From: Chitinophagales bacterium
GTDB taxonomy: Bacteria > Bacteroidota > Bacteroidia > Chitinophagales > Chitinophagaceae
Assembly: GCA_026931905.1 (NCBI GenBank)
Contig: JAIXLB010000027.1
Coordinates: forward strand, 113,937 to 149,789
Length of the DNA: 35,853 bases
Direction of reading: 5' to 3'
The notes under the pieces are model-generated. The model saw nothing but the letters and a program-made list of their open reading frames with translations, had not been told where the DNA came from and searched no databases. Of this stretch, positions 1-8,268 are shown in pieces. Positions within the stretch are counted from its first letter, which is position 1; each line of letters starts with the position of its first letter. A program made the position numbers and the translations under genes.

Positions 1-1
1 G

Positions 2-121
2 GAAAAAAATGAAGTAAAAAAGGAAGAACCCCCTAAAGTAAAACCTAAAGAAGTGCAAGATTTTGAGAAAAAAAATAAAGGGAAGAAAACAATTAAAGTA
101 AGAGATGGTAAAACAGGATAA
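2..121 (+). CDS. 3' end of an unrecognised gene with a lysine-rich tail
   Basis: Only the last 39 codons are present, read in the frame starting at base 2 and ending at TAA 119-121. The other plus frames close quickly. The peptide is dominated by Lys and Glu with a Pro-Pro-Lys stretch and ends in KVRDGKTG, so it is probably a disordered, basic C-terminal tail. No domain is visible and I do not recognise the protein. It converges on trxA, with the trxA terminator hairpin between them. The gene body lies outside the window. Confidence 0.5.
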   Translation, partial: EKNEVKKEEPPKVKPKEVQDFEKKNKGKKTIKVRDGKTG

Positions 122-156
122 CATTTTATTTTGCTATAATGTTCGTTGTACAAACC

Positions 157-194
157 AATAAAAATAGGCTTCACAGTCTTTCAACTATGAAGCC
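157..194 (-). terminator. Rho-independent terminator of trxA
   Basis: A 7-bp inverted repeat GGCTTCA (167-173) / TGAAGCC (188-194) is extended inward by AGT/ACT across one mismatch. Read on the minus strand, the hairpin is followed directly by TATTTTTATT, a U-rich tail. It lies 34 bases past the trxA stop. The plus-strand side has no T tract, so the direction is clear. Confidence 0.7.
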
Positions 195-227
195 CTCTCC
201 TAACAATGAAAAAAAACTTTTACAAAG

Positions 228-545
228 TTAAAGATTTGCCTGTATTTTTTTATCTAAAATACTTTTAGGTACTGCACCAATTTGTTTATCTACAATTTTG
301 CCACCTTTAATAAATAGAATAGCAGGAATTGATGTAATACCATAATTAGCACTAACATTAGGGTTTACATCTACATTTACTTTTCCTATTTTTACTTTTC
401 CTTCGTAATCTTTTGCTAACTCTTCAATAACTGGACCAATGGCTCTACAAGGTCCACACCATTCTGCCCAAAAATCAATTACTGTTAGTTTATCGCTTTC
501 AATTACTTCTTTTTGAAAGTTTGCATCATTAAATTCTAAAGCCAT
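228..545 (-). CDS. trxA: thioredoxin
   Basis: A 105-residue cytoplasmic thioredoxin, the usual length for the family. The redox-active WCGPC is at residues 29-33 (Cys30, Cys33), preceded by the typical DFWAEW strand. The cis-proline loop TSIPA follows (Pro74), and the GG turn comes before the last strand. It would reduce protein disulfides with electrons from thioredoxin reductase, which is not in the window. The ATG at 545 is the natural start, with the N-terminal strand at the normal place. The gene is monocistronic: a terminator follows it, and a TATATTTG element (600-607) lies 55 bases upstream on the same strand. It is divergent from pyrR. The identification is secure. Whether it is the main housekeeping thioredoxin or a paralogue cannot be judged. 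Confidence 0.96.
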   Translation of the reverse strand: MALEFNDANFQKEVIESDKLTVIDFWAEWCGPCRAIGPVIEELAKDYEGKVKIGKVNVDVNPNVSANYGITSIPAILFIKGGKIVDKQIGAVPKSILDKKIQANL

Positions 546-599
546 AGTTAATTTATTTTAATTGTGTAAAAACGTTTAATTTGTTTGTGTTTTATTAAT

Positions 600-607
600 C
601 AAATATA
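600..607 (-). promoter_or_regulatory. candidate -7 element for trxA
   Basis: The minus strand reads TATATTTG, an exact match to the Bacteroidota -7 consensus TAnnTTTG. It is 55 bases upstream of the trxA ATG. I found no clear TTG -33 partner at 17-23 bases, so this is only a candidate. Confidence 0.35.
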
Positions 608-696
608 GTTCCAAACAACCATTAATGCTTTTTTGACTTTTCCCCACATCTGTATATGACTTATTGAATGAAAAAACTGACAAGAGTGCATTGAAT

Positions 697-1251
697 ATGA
701 AAAGTATTTACTTTTATAAAAAAATAGATTTGAAAACAATTCTTTCTGACAAACAAGTTGCCTTAACAGTAAAAAGATTAGCTCATCAAATTGTAGAAAA
801 TGACACACAGCTTTCCAATACTGTTTTTATTGGTATTCAACCAAGAGGCATTTTTTTAAGCGAAAGAATTGTAACAGAAATAAAAAAAATAGTACAACCT
901 CAACTTGTGCAATATGGCAAATTGGATATAACTTTTTATAGAGACGATGTAAGAAACGAATTGCATATTGCCAATAAAACCGACATTAGTTTTACCATAG
1001 AAAATAAAAGAGTGGTATTAATTGATGATGTATTATGGACAGGAAGAACTATTAGAGCTGCATTAGATGCTTTAATAGATTTTGGCAGACCATCAAAAGT
1101 AGAGCTTTGCGTATTAATTGACAGAAGATTTAACAGAGAACTGCCCATTCAACCCAATTATACAGGAAAAGCAATAGATACTTTTGTAACTGAAAAAATA
1201 AAAGTTATGTGGCATGAAACAAATGATAAAGATGAAGTAGTGTTAATATAA
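697..1251 (+). CDS. pyrR: PyrR: uracil phosphoribosyltransferase / pyr operon regulator
   Basis: A 184-residue type I phosphoribosyltransferase of the PyrR family (about 180 residues is usual). The PRPP-binding motif VVLIDDVLWTGRT is at residues 106-118. The family signatures GIQPRG (46-51) and TFYRDD (79-84) are present. PyrR proteins convert uracil plus PRPP to UMP and, in many bacteria, bind pyr mRNA to control the operon. I chose ATG 697 over the in-frame TTG at 664, because the upstream 11 residues are not family-like and 184 residues fits. pyrB follows after 52 bases, which supports a pyrimidine-regulatory role. I could not identify a PyrR-binding hairpin in the pyrR-pyrB gap, so RNA regulation here is inferred only from the family. 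Confidence 0.93.
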   Translation: MKSIYFYKKIDLKTILSDKQVALTVKRLAHQIVENDTQLSNTVFIGIQPRGIFLSERIVTEIKKIVQPQLVQYGKLDITFYRDDVRNELHIANKTDISFTIENKRVVLIDDVLWTGRTIRAALDALIDFGRPSKVELCVLIDRRFNRELPIQPNYTGKAIDTFVTEKIKVMWHETNDKDEVVLI

Positions 1252-1267
1252 AAACTAAAAAAATAAC

Positions 1268-1296
1268 TTCAATAAACATTATTCATATTAATTTTG
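1268..1296 (+). promoter_or_regulatory. candidate promoter for pyrB
   Basis: TTC (1268-1270), an 18-base spacer and TAATTTTG (1289-1296), an exact TAnnTTTG -7 element. The -7 box ends only 7 bases before the pyrB ATG, so a transcript from here would be nearly leaderless. pyrB may therefore have its own promoter as well as read-through from pyrR. Confidence 0.45.
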
Positions 1297-1303
1297 TGTT
1301 TTA

Positions 1304-2230
1304 ATGAAACTATCTACCAAACACTTGCTTGGTATTAAAGACCTCACTAAAGAAGATATACAACTTATACTTTCTACTGCAATTAATTTTAAAGATGTAC
1401 TGCAACGACCTGTAAAAAAAGTACCCAGTTTAAGAGATGTAACCATTGTAAACCTTTTTTACGAAAACAGCACTCGTACCCGAATTTCTTTTGAATTAGC
1501 AGAAAAAAGATTAAGTGCCGATACCATTAATTTTACTGTAAGTGGTAGCAGTGCAGCAAAAGGAGAAACTTTGTTGGATACTGTAAACAACATTCTAAGC
1601 ATGAAAGTAGATATGGTTGTAATGCGACACAGTGCAAGTGGTGCTCCTCATTTTTTAGCAAAACATATTCCTGCAGCTATTGTAAATGCAGGTGATGGCA
1701 TTAACGAACACCCTACACAAGCTTTATTAGATGCTTACAGTATGCAGGAAAAATTTGGAACTTTAGAAGGATTAAAAGTAGCTATTGTAGGAGACATTAT
1801 GCACAGTCGTGTAGCACTAAGCAATATTTATTTACTTAAAAAAATGGGTGCTGAAGTTATTGTATGTGGACCACCAACTTTAATTCCAAAATATATTACA
1901 GAAGCCCTGAATATTCGTGTAGAATATAATTTAAAAAATGCTTTACAATGGTGCGATGTTGCTAATGTTTTACGCATTCAATTAGAAAGACAAAACCAAC
2001 CTTTATTTTCTTCATTAAGAGAATATAATTTAGCTTATGGTGTAAGTAAAAAATTATTAGAAAGCTTAGGAAAAGAAATTACCATTATGCACCCAGGACC
2101 TATAAACAGAGGTGTAGAATTAGATACAGATGTGGCAGATGGACCTTATTCCATAATTTTAAATCAGGTAGAAAATGGTGTAGCAGTAAGAATGGCTGTT
2201 TTATATTTGTTAGCCAATAGAGAAAATTAA
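1304..2230 (+). CDS. pyrB: aspartate carbamoyltransferase catalytic subunit
   Basis: A 308-residue ATCase catalytic chain, the standard length. It joins carbamoyl phosphate and L-aspartate in the second step of de novo UMP synthesis. The carbamoyl-phosphate loop YENSTRTRISFE lies near residues 53-64. HPTQALLDAY (about 136-145) and MHPGPINRGVE near residue 260 are the conserved substrate-binding motifs. The ATG at 1304 is well placed. The gene sits between pyrR and coaD (25-base gap), in one plus-strand run. A pyrI regulatory chain is not adjacent, so allosteric control by PyrI is not supported locally. The identification is secure. Confidence 0.97.
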   Translation: MKLSTKHLLGIKDLTKEDIQLILSTAINFKDVLQRPVKKVPSLRDVTIVNLFYENSTRTRISFELAEKRLSADTINFTVSGSSAAKGETLLDTVNNILSMKVDMVVMRHSASGAPHFLAKHIPAAIVNAGDGINEHPTQALLDAYSMQEKFGTLEGLKVAIVGDIMHSRVALSNIYLLKKMGAEVIVCGPPTLIPKYITEALNIRVEYNLKNALQWCDVANVLRIQLERQNQPLFSSLREYNLAYGVSKKLLESLGKEITIMHPGPINRGVELDTDVADGPYSIILNQVENGVAVRMAVLYLLANREN

Positions 2231-2255
2231 ACTCATAACTATTAACTCATAATTT

Positions 2256-2723
2256 ATGCGTATTTGTTTATTTCCTGGAACTTTTGACCCTGTTACATTA
2301 GGGCATATTGATATTATAAACAGAGCACTTCCTTTGTTTGATAAAATATATGTAGGAATTGGGGAAAATGCTGCTAAAAAACCCATGTTTTCCGCTGAAC
2401 AAAGAATGGAATGGTTTAAAGAAATTTTTAAAACCGAACCCAAAATTGAAAGTGTAATTTTTCAAGGATTAACAGTAGATTATTGTAAAAGTATAGGAGC
2501 TAGATTTATTTTGAGAGGCATTCGTTATGTAAGCGATTTTGAATATGAAAAAACCATTGCCGATGCTAATAGAACTTTAGATAGAAATATTGAAACCATT
2601 TTTTTAACTGGCGAACCAAAATATACATCTGTTGCATCTACCATTGTAAGAGATATTTTAAAAAACGGTGGCGATGCATCTCCATTTTTACCTGAAGCTG
2701 TTATTCATAGTTTAAGAAAATAA
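2256..2723 (+). CDS. coaD: phosphopantetheine adenylyltransferase
   Basis: A 155-residue PPAT of the nucleotidyltransferase superfamily. It transfers AMP from ATP to 4'-phosphopantetheine to make dephospho-CoA, the penultimate step of CoA synthesis. The N-terminal GTFDPVTLGH (8-17) carries the HxGH-type motif as TLGH. The later RGIRYVSDFEYE segment and TSVASTIVRD are the other conserved blocks. The length is typical (about 160). It follows pyrB by 25 bases and precedes a hotdog thioesterase by 9 bases, so co-transcription is likely. The identification is secure. Confidence 0.97.
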   Translation: MRICLFPGTFDPVTLGHIDIINRALPLFDKIYVGIGENAAKKPMFSAEQRMEWFKEIFKTEPKIESVIFQGLTVDYCKSIGARFILRGIRYVSDFEYEKTIADANRTLDRNIETIFLTGEPKYTSVASTIVRDILKNGGDASPFLPEAVIHSLRK

Positions 2724-2732
2724 TTTGCATTT

Positions 2733-3173
2733 ATGATTTGGCACGATAAAAATATTTCTTTAAAAGATTTAGAGCAATGGAGTAAAAATACCATGAGCGA
2801 ATTATTGGATATTCATTTTACAGAAATAGGAAACGATTTTTTAAAAGCCACCATGCCTGTAGATAACAGAACTATTCAGCCTTATGGTTTATTGCATGGT
2901 GGAGCAAGTGCTACATTAGCTGAAACTGTTGGTAGCGTTGCATCTGCACTCATTATAAACAGAGAAAAACAAATGTGTGTGGGGCTTGAAATTAATGCCA
3001 ATCATATTCGAAGTGCAAGGAATGGATTGGTTACAGCTATTGCAAAACCATTGCATTTAGGTGCTACAACCCATGTTTGGGATATTAAAATTACTGACGA
3101 AAAAGAAAAATTAATTTGTGTAAGCAGATTAACTGTTGCAGTGCTAAATAAGAAAAACAATACTATACATTAA
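2733..3173 (+). CDS. hotdog-fold acyl-CoA thioesterase (YdiI/MenI-like)
   Basis: A 146-residue single hotdog domain of the PaaI/YdiI type. It has LLHGGASATLAETVGS at residues 53-68, with HGG 55-57 and the presumed catalytic Glu64 in the YdiI/MenI arrangement (HGGASxxLAE). Such enzymes hydrolyse aromatic or short acyl-CoA thioesters. The MenI role (1,4-dihydroxy-2-naphthoyl-CoA hydrolysis in menaquinone synthesis) is plausible but not proven, as no men gene is nearby. It follows coaD by 9 bases, consistent with a CoA-linked transcription unit. Its last 11 bases overlap the end of the convergent ychF. Confidence 0.85.
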   Translation: MIWHDKNISLKDLEQWSKNTMSELLDIHFTEIGNDFLKATMPVDNRTIQPYGLLHGGASATLAETVGSVASALIINREKQMCVGLEINANHIRSARNGLVTAIAKPLHLGATTHVWDIKITDEKEKLICVSRLTVAVLNKKNNTIH

Positions 3174-4260
3174 ATCTAAAGTGCATTACATCTCCATCTT
3201 GTACAAGATATTCTTTTCCTTCAATTCTTAACCTTCCATTATCTCTTGCAGCAGCTTCACTTTCATATTTTACAAAATCATCGTAAGCAATAACTTCTGC
3301 CTTAATAAATCCTTTTTCAAAATCCGTATGTATAACACTTGCAGCTTGTGGAGCTTTCCAACCTTTGTGAATAGTCCATGCTCTTACTTCTTGCACCCCT
3401 GCAGTAAAGTATGTACTAAGATTAAGCAATTTATAGGTAGATTGAATTAATCTATCCAATGCAGGTTCTTTCATACCATATTCTTCCATAAACATTTGCT
3501 TATCATCTGCTGCTTCCATTTCTGCAATTTGTGCTTCAATATTATTGCACATAACAATTACTTCTGCTGCTTCATTTTGTACATTTTCTTTTAGAGTTTC
3601 AGAAAATTTATTGCCTGTATGCATACTGCTTTCATCTACATTGGCAACATATAAAACAGGTTTTTCAGTTAATAAAAATAAATCGGCAATAGCTACTCTT
3701 TCTTCTTTACTTATATCTAAACTTCTTATGCTTTTTCCTGCTTCTAAATGTTGTTTACAATTTTGTAATACATCAAATTCCGCTTTCATTTTTGCATCAA
3801 CTCTTGCTTGCTTTTCTACTCGTTGCATTTTCTTTTCTACACTATCCAAATCTTTAAGTTGTAATTCTGTTTCAATAATTTCCTTATCACTTACAGGATT
3901 TATTGCTCCTTCTTCACGCAATACATTTTCATCTTCAAAACATCTTATTACATGAATAATTGCATCTACTTCACGAATGTTGGCTAAAAATTTATTGCCC
4001 AAACCTTCGCCTTTACTTGCCCCTTTTACAAGTCCTGCTATATCTACTATTTCTAATTGTGTAGGTACAATTCTATTGGGTTTTACAAGTTCTGCTAATT
4101 TGTTTAAACGATTATCTGGCACATCTACCAATCCTGTATTAGGTTCTATAGTACAAAACCTATAATTGCTTGCCTGAGCTTTTGCACTATTGCTTACTGC
4201 ATTAAATAAAGTACTTTTTCCTACATTGGGTAAGCCCACAATTCCTGCTTTTAACGACAT
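3163..4260 (-). CDS. ychF: redox-regulated ATPase/GTPase YchF (Obg family)
   Basis: A 365-residue YchF/OLA1-family P-loop NTPase, full length. The G1 motif GLPNVGKST is at residues 9-17 and the G3-like DIAGLVKGASKGEGLGNKFL near 72-91. A coiled-coil insertion sits around 125-175, and the C-terminal TGS domain ends in GDVMHFRFNV. YchF associates with ribosomes and prefers ATP over GTP in studied members. The start ATG at 4260 puts the P loop at the usual place. It lies downstream of a Nudix gene but has its own strong promoter candidate (4324-4353). Its 3' end overlaps that of the convergent thioesterase by 11 bases. Confidence 0.96.
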   Translation of the reverse strand: MSLKAGIVGLPNVGKSTLFNAVSNSAKAQASNYRFCTIEPNTGLVDVPDNRLNKLAELVKPNRIVPTQLEIVDIAGLVKGASKGEGLGNKFLANIREVDAIIHVIRCFEDENVLREEGAINPVSDKEIIETELQLKDLDSVEKKMQRVEKQARVDAKMKAEFDVLQNCKQHLEAGKSIRSLDISKEERVAIADLFLLTEKPVLYVANVDESSMHTGNKFSETLKENVQNEAAEVIVMCNNIEAQIAEMEAADDKQMFMEEYGMKEPALDRLIQSTYKLLNLSTYFTAGVQEVRAWTIHKGWKAPQAASVIHTDFEKGFIKAEVIAYDDFVKYESEAAARDNGRLRIEGKEYLVQDGDVMHFRFNV

Positions 4261-4323
4261 AATTTTTTTTTAAAATTCAAATTCCAATTATAATCGGAAC
4301 AAATATTTTTTACAAATTGGCTG

Positions 4324-4353
4324 CAAATGTAGTGTTGTAAAAATGTATTTCAA
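4324..4353 (-). promoter_or_regulatory. promoter of ychF
   Basis: The minus strand reads TTG (4351-4353), a 19-base spacer, then TACATTTG (4324-4331), an exact Bacteroidota TAnnTTTG -7 element with ideal spacing. It lies 63 bases upstream of the ychF ATG. This is the best promoter match I found in the window. Confidence 0.65.
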
Positions 4354-4388
4354 ACTTTGGAGTAAAACTGTGTGAAATAGTGTATATA

Positions 4389-4817
4389 TTAATGTTTAGC
4401 TATTTTATTTTTCCATTCATCTATAATGCTAATAATATTAGGGAAAGTGTTTTTAAGACATTTTTTTAAAGTTGTTTCATCTGCCCAAATTACTTCTTCA
4501 ATAGCTTCTTCTGCTTGAGGTGTAAAATCAGGATTTCCTTTTACTTCCATAGCATACCACCATGTTTCCTTTATAACATGCTTGCGAATCCATTTTTCAT
4601 AATATTCATGATAGGTTTTGCCTACTAAGTTTAAAAGATTAATTTCTTTTAAACCCGTTTCTTCTTGTACTTCACGAATAGCACATTGTTCAATGCTTTC
4701 ATTGGCTTCAAATTTTCCTTTAGGCAAATCCCATTTTTTCTTTCTGAAAATCAACAGAAGTTCACCTTTTTCATTTGATACCAAACCGCCAGCAGCTACT
4801 ATTTTTGTTTTTTTCAT
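4389..4817 (-). CDS. Nudix hydrolase
   Basis: A 142-residue single-domain Nudix protein. The Nudix box is intact at residues 34-56: Gly34, Glu40, then REVQEETGL from Arg48, giving GX5EX7REUXEEXG with the metal-binding glutamates. The WDLPKGKFE context resembles NUDIX members acting on diadenosine polyphosphates or NDP-sugars, but the substrate cannot be read from the sequence. It is divergent from pyrE (129-base shared intergenic region) and upstream of ychF on the same strand with a 128-base gap, so it is probably its own transcription unit. The ATG at 4817 is the clear start. Confidence 0.9.
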   Translation of the reverse strand: MKKTKIVAAGGLVSNEKGELLLIFRKKKWDLPKGKFEANESIEQCAIREVQEETGLKEINLLNLVGKTYHEYYEKWIRKHVIKETWWYAMEVKGNPDFTPQAEEAIEEVIWADETTLKKCLKNTFPNIISIIDEWKNKIAKH

Positions 4818-4914
4818 TATTGATTAACAAGTATGGTTGCAATCTACAAAAAAAAATTGTTTTGTAAATATTAGTTAAGGAAAAGGAAGAGTTAGTATAA
4901 CAACTAAACAAGGA

Positions 4915-4942
4915 TTTCAAAATTTCAATTTCTATATCTTCG
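4915..4942 (+). promoter_or_regulatory. candidate promoter for pyrE
   Basis: TTT (4915-4917), a 17-base spacer and TATCTTCG (4935-4942), one mismatch from TAnnTTTG. The box ends 4 bases before the pyrE ATG, implying a very short or absent leader, as for pyrB. Confidence 0.4.
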
Positions 4943-4946
4943 CTAC

Positions 4947-5582
4947 ATGACAAATGAAAAAGCTGTTGCTGAAAAACTGTTACAAGTTCAAGCTGTAAAA
5001 TTAAGTCCTGAAAAACCTTTTACATGGGCAAGTGGTTGGCTTAGTCCTATTTATTGCGATAACAGAAAGGTTCTTTCATTTCCTTTTATTAGAGATTTTA
5101 TTAAAAGTGAAATGTGTAATGTAATTTTTGAAAAATTTGAAGATGTAGAAATGTTGGCAGGCGTTGCAACTGCTGGAATTGCTTGGGGTGCAATGGCTGC
5201 AGATCAATTAAAACTGCCTTATGTTTATGTTCGTCCCAAACCTAAAGAGCATGGTTTAGGCAATCAAATTGAAGGCTTTTATGAACAAGGCAAAAAAGTG
5301 GTAGTAATAGAAGACTTAATTTCTACAGGAAAGAGCAGTTTGCAAGTGGTAGATGTTTTAAAAAATGCTGGACTTGAAGTAGTAGGTTTGGTTTCTATTT
5401 TTACATATCAATTTCCTGAAGCTGCCAAAGCATTTGAAGATACTGGCGTAAAGCATATTTCATTAACCAATTATACCAACCTTATAACTACTGCATTAGA
5501 AAAAAATATGGTAGCAGCTAATATGCAAACTGTGTTATTAGAATGGCGTAACAATCCATCAACTTGGAATGGGTTAAGCTGA
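4947..5582 (+). CDS. pyrE: orotate phosphoribosyltransferase
   Basis: A 211-residue OPRTase, the usual length, converting orotate plus PRPP to OMP in pyrimidine synthesis. The PRPP motif VVVIEDLISTGKSS is near residues 118-131. The catalytic-loop YVRPKPKEHGLGNQIEG (about 94-110) and the N-terminal FTWASGWLSPIYCDNR are typical of the family. The ATG at 4947 is well supported. It lies 2.7 kb from pyrB but is a separate unit. It is divergent from the Nudix gene, and 153 bases separate it from the next gene. Confidence 0.96.
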   Translation: MTNEKAVAEKLLQVQAVKLSPEKPFTWASGWLSPIYCDNRKVLSFPFIRDFIKSEMCNVIFEKFEDVEMLAGVATAGIAWGAMAADQLKLPYVYVRPKPKEHGLGNQIEGFYEQGKKVVVIEDLISTGKSSLQVVDVLKNAGLEVVGLVSIFTYQFPEAAKAFEDTGVKHISLTNYTNLITTALEKNMVAANMQTVLLEWRNNPSTWNGLS

Positions 5583-5704
5583 AAAATCAAGCATACTGTT
5601 AAGCCAATTTTAAAAGCAATTATTTTAATAAAAATTAGTTGATTAATTAAAATAAACAAAGGTAATTTGCAGTTGCATTTATTTTGAAAAATAGTGTGTA
5701 CATT

Positions 5705-5732
5705 AGCAGTACGCTGCTTTTGTTTTTTTTTT
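5705..5732 (+). terminator. terminator-like hairpin between pyrE and the small membrane protein gene
   Basis: AGCAG (5705-5709), loop TACG, CTGCT (5714-5718), then a T-rich tract to 5732 interrupted by one G. The stem is only 5 bp but ends in a long T tract. It sits 123 bases past the pyrE stop and 3 bases before the next ATG. It could end pyrE transcripts or act as a leader element for the downstream gene. Confidence 0.42.
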
Positions 5733-5735
5733 ACT

Positions 5736-6023
5736 ATGTTACTTAAATTAATTAACACATATTATATTTACTTATGGCTCATACTTGGAGGAATAGTAAT
5801 TCTTAAAACAATTCTTTCTTTTATGTTCAACAGAAACCTTGAAGGTTTTCAAGGTTGGTTGTATGCTATTTTTAAATGGTATAGTGATGATGATAAAGAT
5901 ATGGCAGAATCTACCAAACGAAAATCATTGATGGGCATTATTAATTTACTAAGTGTTATGATGTATTTAACCCTTGGGGCAATTATATTATTTTCCATTT
6001 TGCCCATGTTTTTAACAGCTTAA
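5736..6023 (+). CDS. small two-helix membrane protein of unknown function
   Basis: A 95-residue protein with two evident membrane segments: about residues 8-28 (YYIYLWLILGGIVILKTIL) and about 68-92 (IINLLSVMMYLTLGAIILFS). A polar, charged loop rich in Asp/Lys (WYSDDDKDMAE) lies between them. I do not recognise the family. I start at ATG 5736; an in-frame GTG at 5694 would put the odd hairpin/T tract inside the coding region. It is followed after 9 bases by a GldA-like ABC ATPase, so the two are likely co-transcribed. It is too small and too simple to be the ATPase's usual permease, though an accessory role is possible. Confidence 0.7.
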   Translation: MLLKLINTYYIYLWLILGGIVILKTILSFMFNRNLEGFQGWLYAIFKWYSDDDKDMAESTKRKSLMGIINLLSVMMYLTLGAIILFSILPMFLTA

Positions 6024-6032
6024 AAAAAATAA

Positions 6033-6752
6033 ATGTCTTTAGAAATAAAACATCTTACCAAAACTTATGGTTTACAAAATGCAGTAAACAACATAAGTTT
6101 TACTATTAATAAAGGAGAAATTGTAGGCTTTTTAGGACCCAATGGTGCAGGCAAAAGCACAACCATGAAAATACTTACAGGCTATTTAACAGCTACCTCT
6201 GGCAACGCTTTTATTAATAAAATAAATGTGCAAGAAAACCCAATAGAAGTAAAAAGAAAAATAGGCTATTTACCTGAAAGCAATGCATTGTATTATGATA
6301 TGTATGTAAAGGAATATTTACAATTTATTGCGGGTGTTCATAAATTAAAAAACAGTAAAGATGCTATTCAACAAGTAATAAAGCTTACTGGTTTGCAAAT
6401 AGAACAAAATAAAAAAACAGGTCAGCTTTCAAAAGGATACAAACAACGTGTAGGCTTAGCTGCAGCACTCATTCACAATCCAGATGTTTTAATTTTAGAT
6501 GAACCTACAAGTGGACTTGACCCTAATCAAATAATTGAAATAAGAAACGTAATTAAAGAAGAAGGAAAAAATAAAATAGTATTATTTTCAAGCCATATTT
6601 TACAAGAAGTAGAAGCCATTTGTAGCAGAGTAATTATAATTAACAAAGGAAAAATTGTAGCTGATGATACTTTAGAAAATTTAAAAAATAAAGGGAATTT
6701 AGAAGAAGTATTTAGACGATTAACAGAAAATGTAGTTACCGAAAAAGAATAA
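6033..6752 (+). CDS. GldA-like ABC transporter ATP-binding protein, short form
   Basis: A 239-residue ABC ATPase. Walker A GPNGAGKST is at 35-43, the signature LSKGYKQR near 133-140, Walker B VLILDEP near 155-161, and the H-loop SSHILQEVEAIC follows. The sequence closely follows GldA of gliding Bacteroidota as I remember it, including YLPESNALYYDMYVKEYL and LDPNQIIEIRNVIK. GldA proteins are nearer 300 residues. Here the segment between ADDTLENL and the terminal LEEVFRRLT appears collapsed to a few residues. The partner permease GldF and GldG are not adjacent, so a gliding role is unproven. It may serve another ABC-2 exporter. Confidence 0.85.
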   Translation: MSLEIKHLTKTYGLQNAVNNISFTINKGEIVGFLGPNGAGKSTTMKILTGYLTATSGNAFINKINVQENPIEVKRKIGYLPESNALYYDMYVKEYLQFIAGVHKLKNSKDAIQQVIKLTGLQIEQNKKTGQLSKGYKQRVGLAAALIHNPDVLILDEPTSGLDPNQIIEIRNVIKEEGKNKIVLFSSHILQEVEAICSRVIIINKGKIVADDTLENLKNKGNLEEVFRRLTENVVTEKE

Positions 6753-6820
6753 TTACTAAATAAATCAACTTGAAATTTTACCTTATAAATTTCAACAATA
6801 AAATAAAAGTCAATAATTAA

Positions 6821-8134
<1,314 letters not shown>

Positions 8135-8188
8135 TAGTTGAAAGTTCAGTTTTCATTTTATCAATTAAATAATTTTTTAGCAAAATTT

Positions 8189-8219
8189 ACTAAATATTTT
8201 AGTTTTTAAGATAAAAACT
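8189..8219 (+). repeat. two overlapping inverted repeats between eno and recA
   Basis: ACTAAA (8189-8194) / TTTAGT (8198-8203), spacer TAT, overlaps AGTTTTT (8201-8207) / AAAAACT (8213-8219), spacer AAGAT. The two arms are mutually exclusive as RNA hairpins. The first plus its T tract may end eno transcripts. Either could also be an operator near the recA promoter. TATCTTTA (8222-8229), a one-mismatch -7 element, follows directly and lies 39 bases before the recA ATG. Confidence 0.4.
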
Positions 8220-8268
8220 ATTATCTTTACATACTAAAACAAATTTATCAGTAATAAAAACAAAGACC

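Noticed and set aside
664..696. Upstream TTG start for pyrR, and likewise the upstream TTG/GTG starts for the genes at 5736, 9480, 12889, 14844, 19674, 28852 and 32386
   Set aside because: An ATG follows shortly at the position expected from family length, signal peptide or promoter placement, and the extra residues are not conserved-looking.
2231..2255. Direct repeat ACTCATAA twice between pyrB and coaD
   Set aside because: Short, AT-rich, only two copies and no associated feature; probably chance or simple-sequence slippage.
3545..4165. Long plus-strand reading frames opposite ychF, and similar ones opposite ftsZ, ftsA, murG, ftsW, mraY and rsmH
   Set aside because: They mirror strongly conserved genes on the other strand, have no recognisable domains and show low-complexity Ser/Phe/Cys-rich translations.
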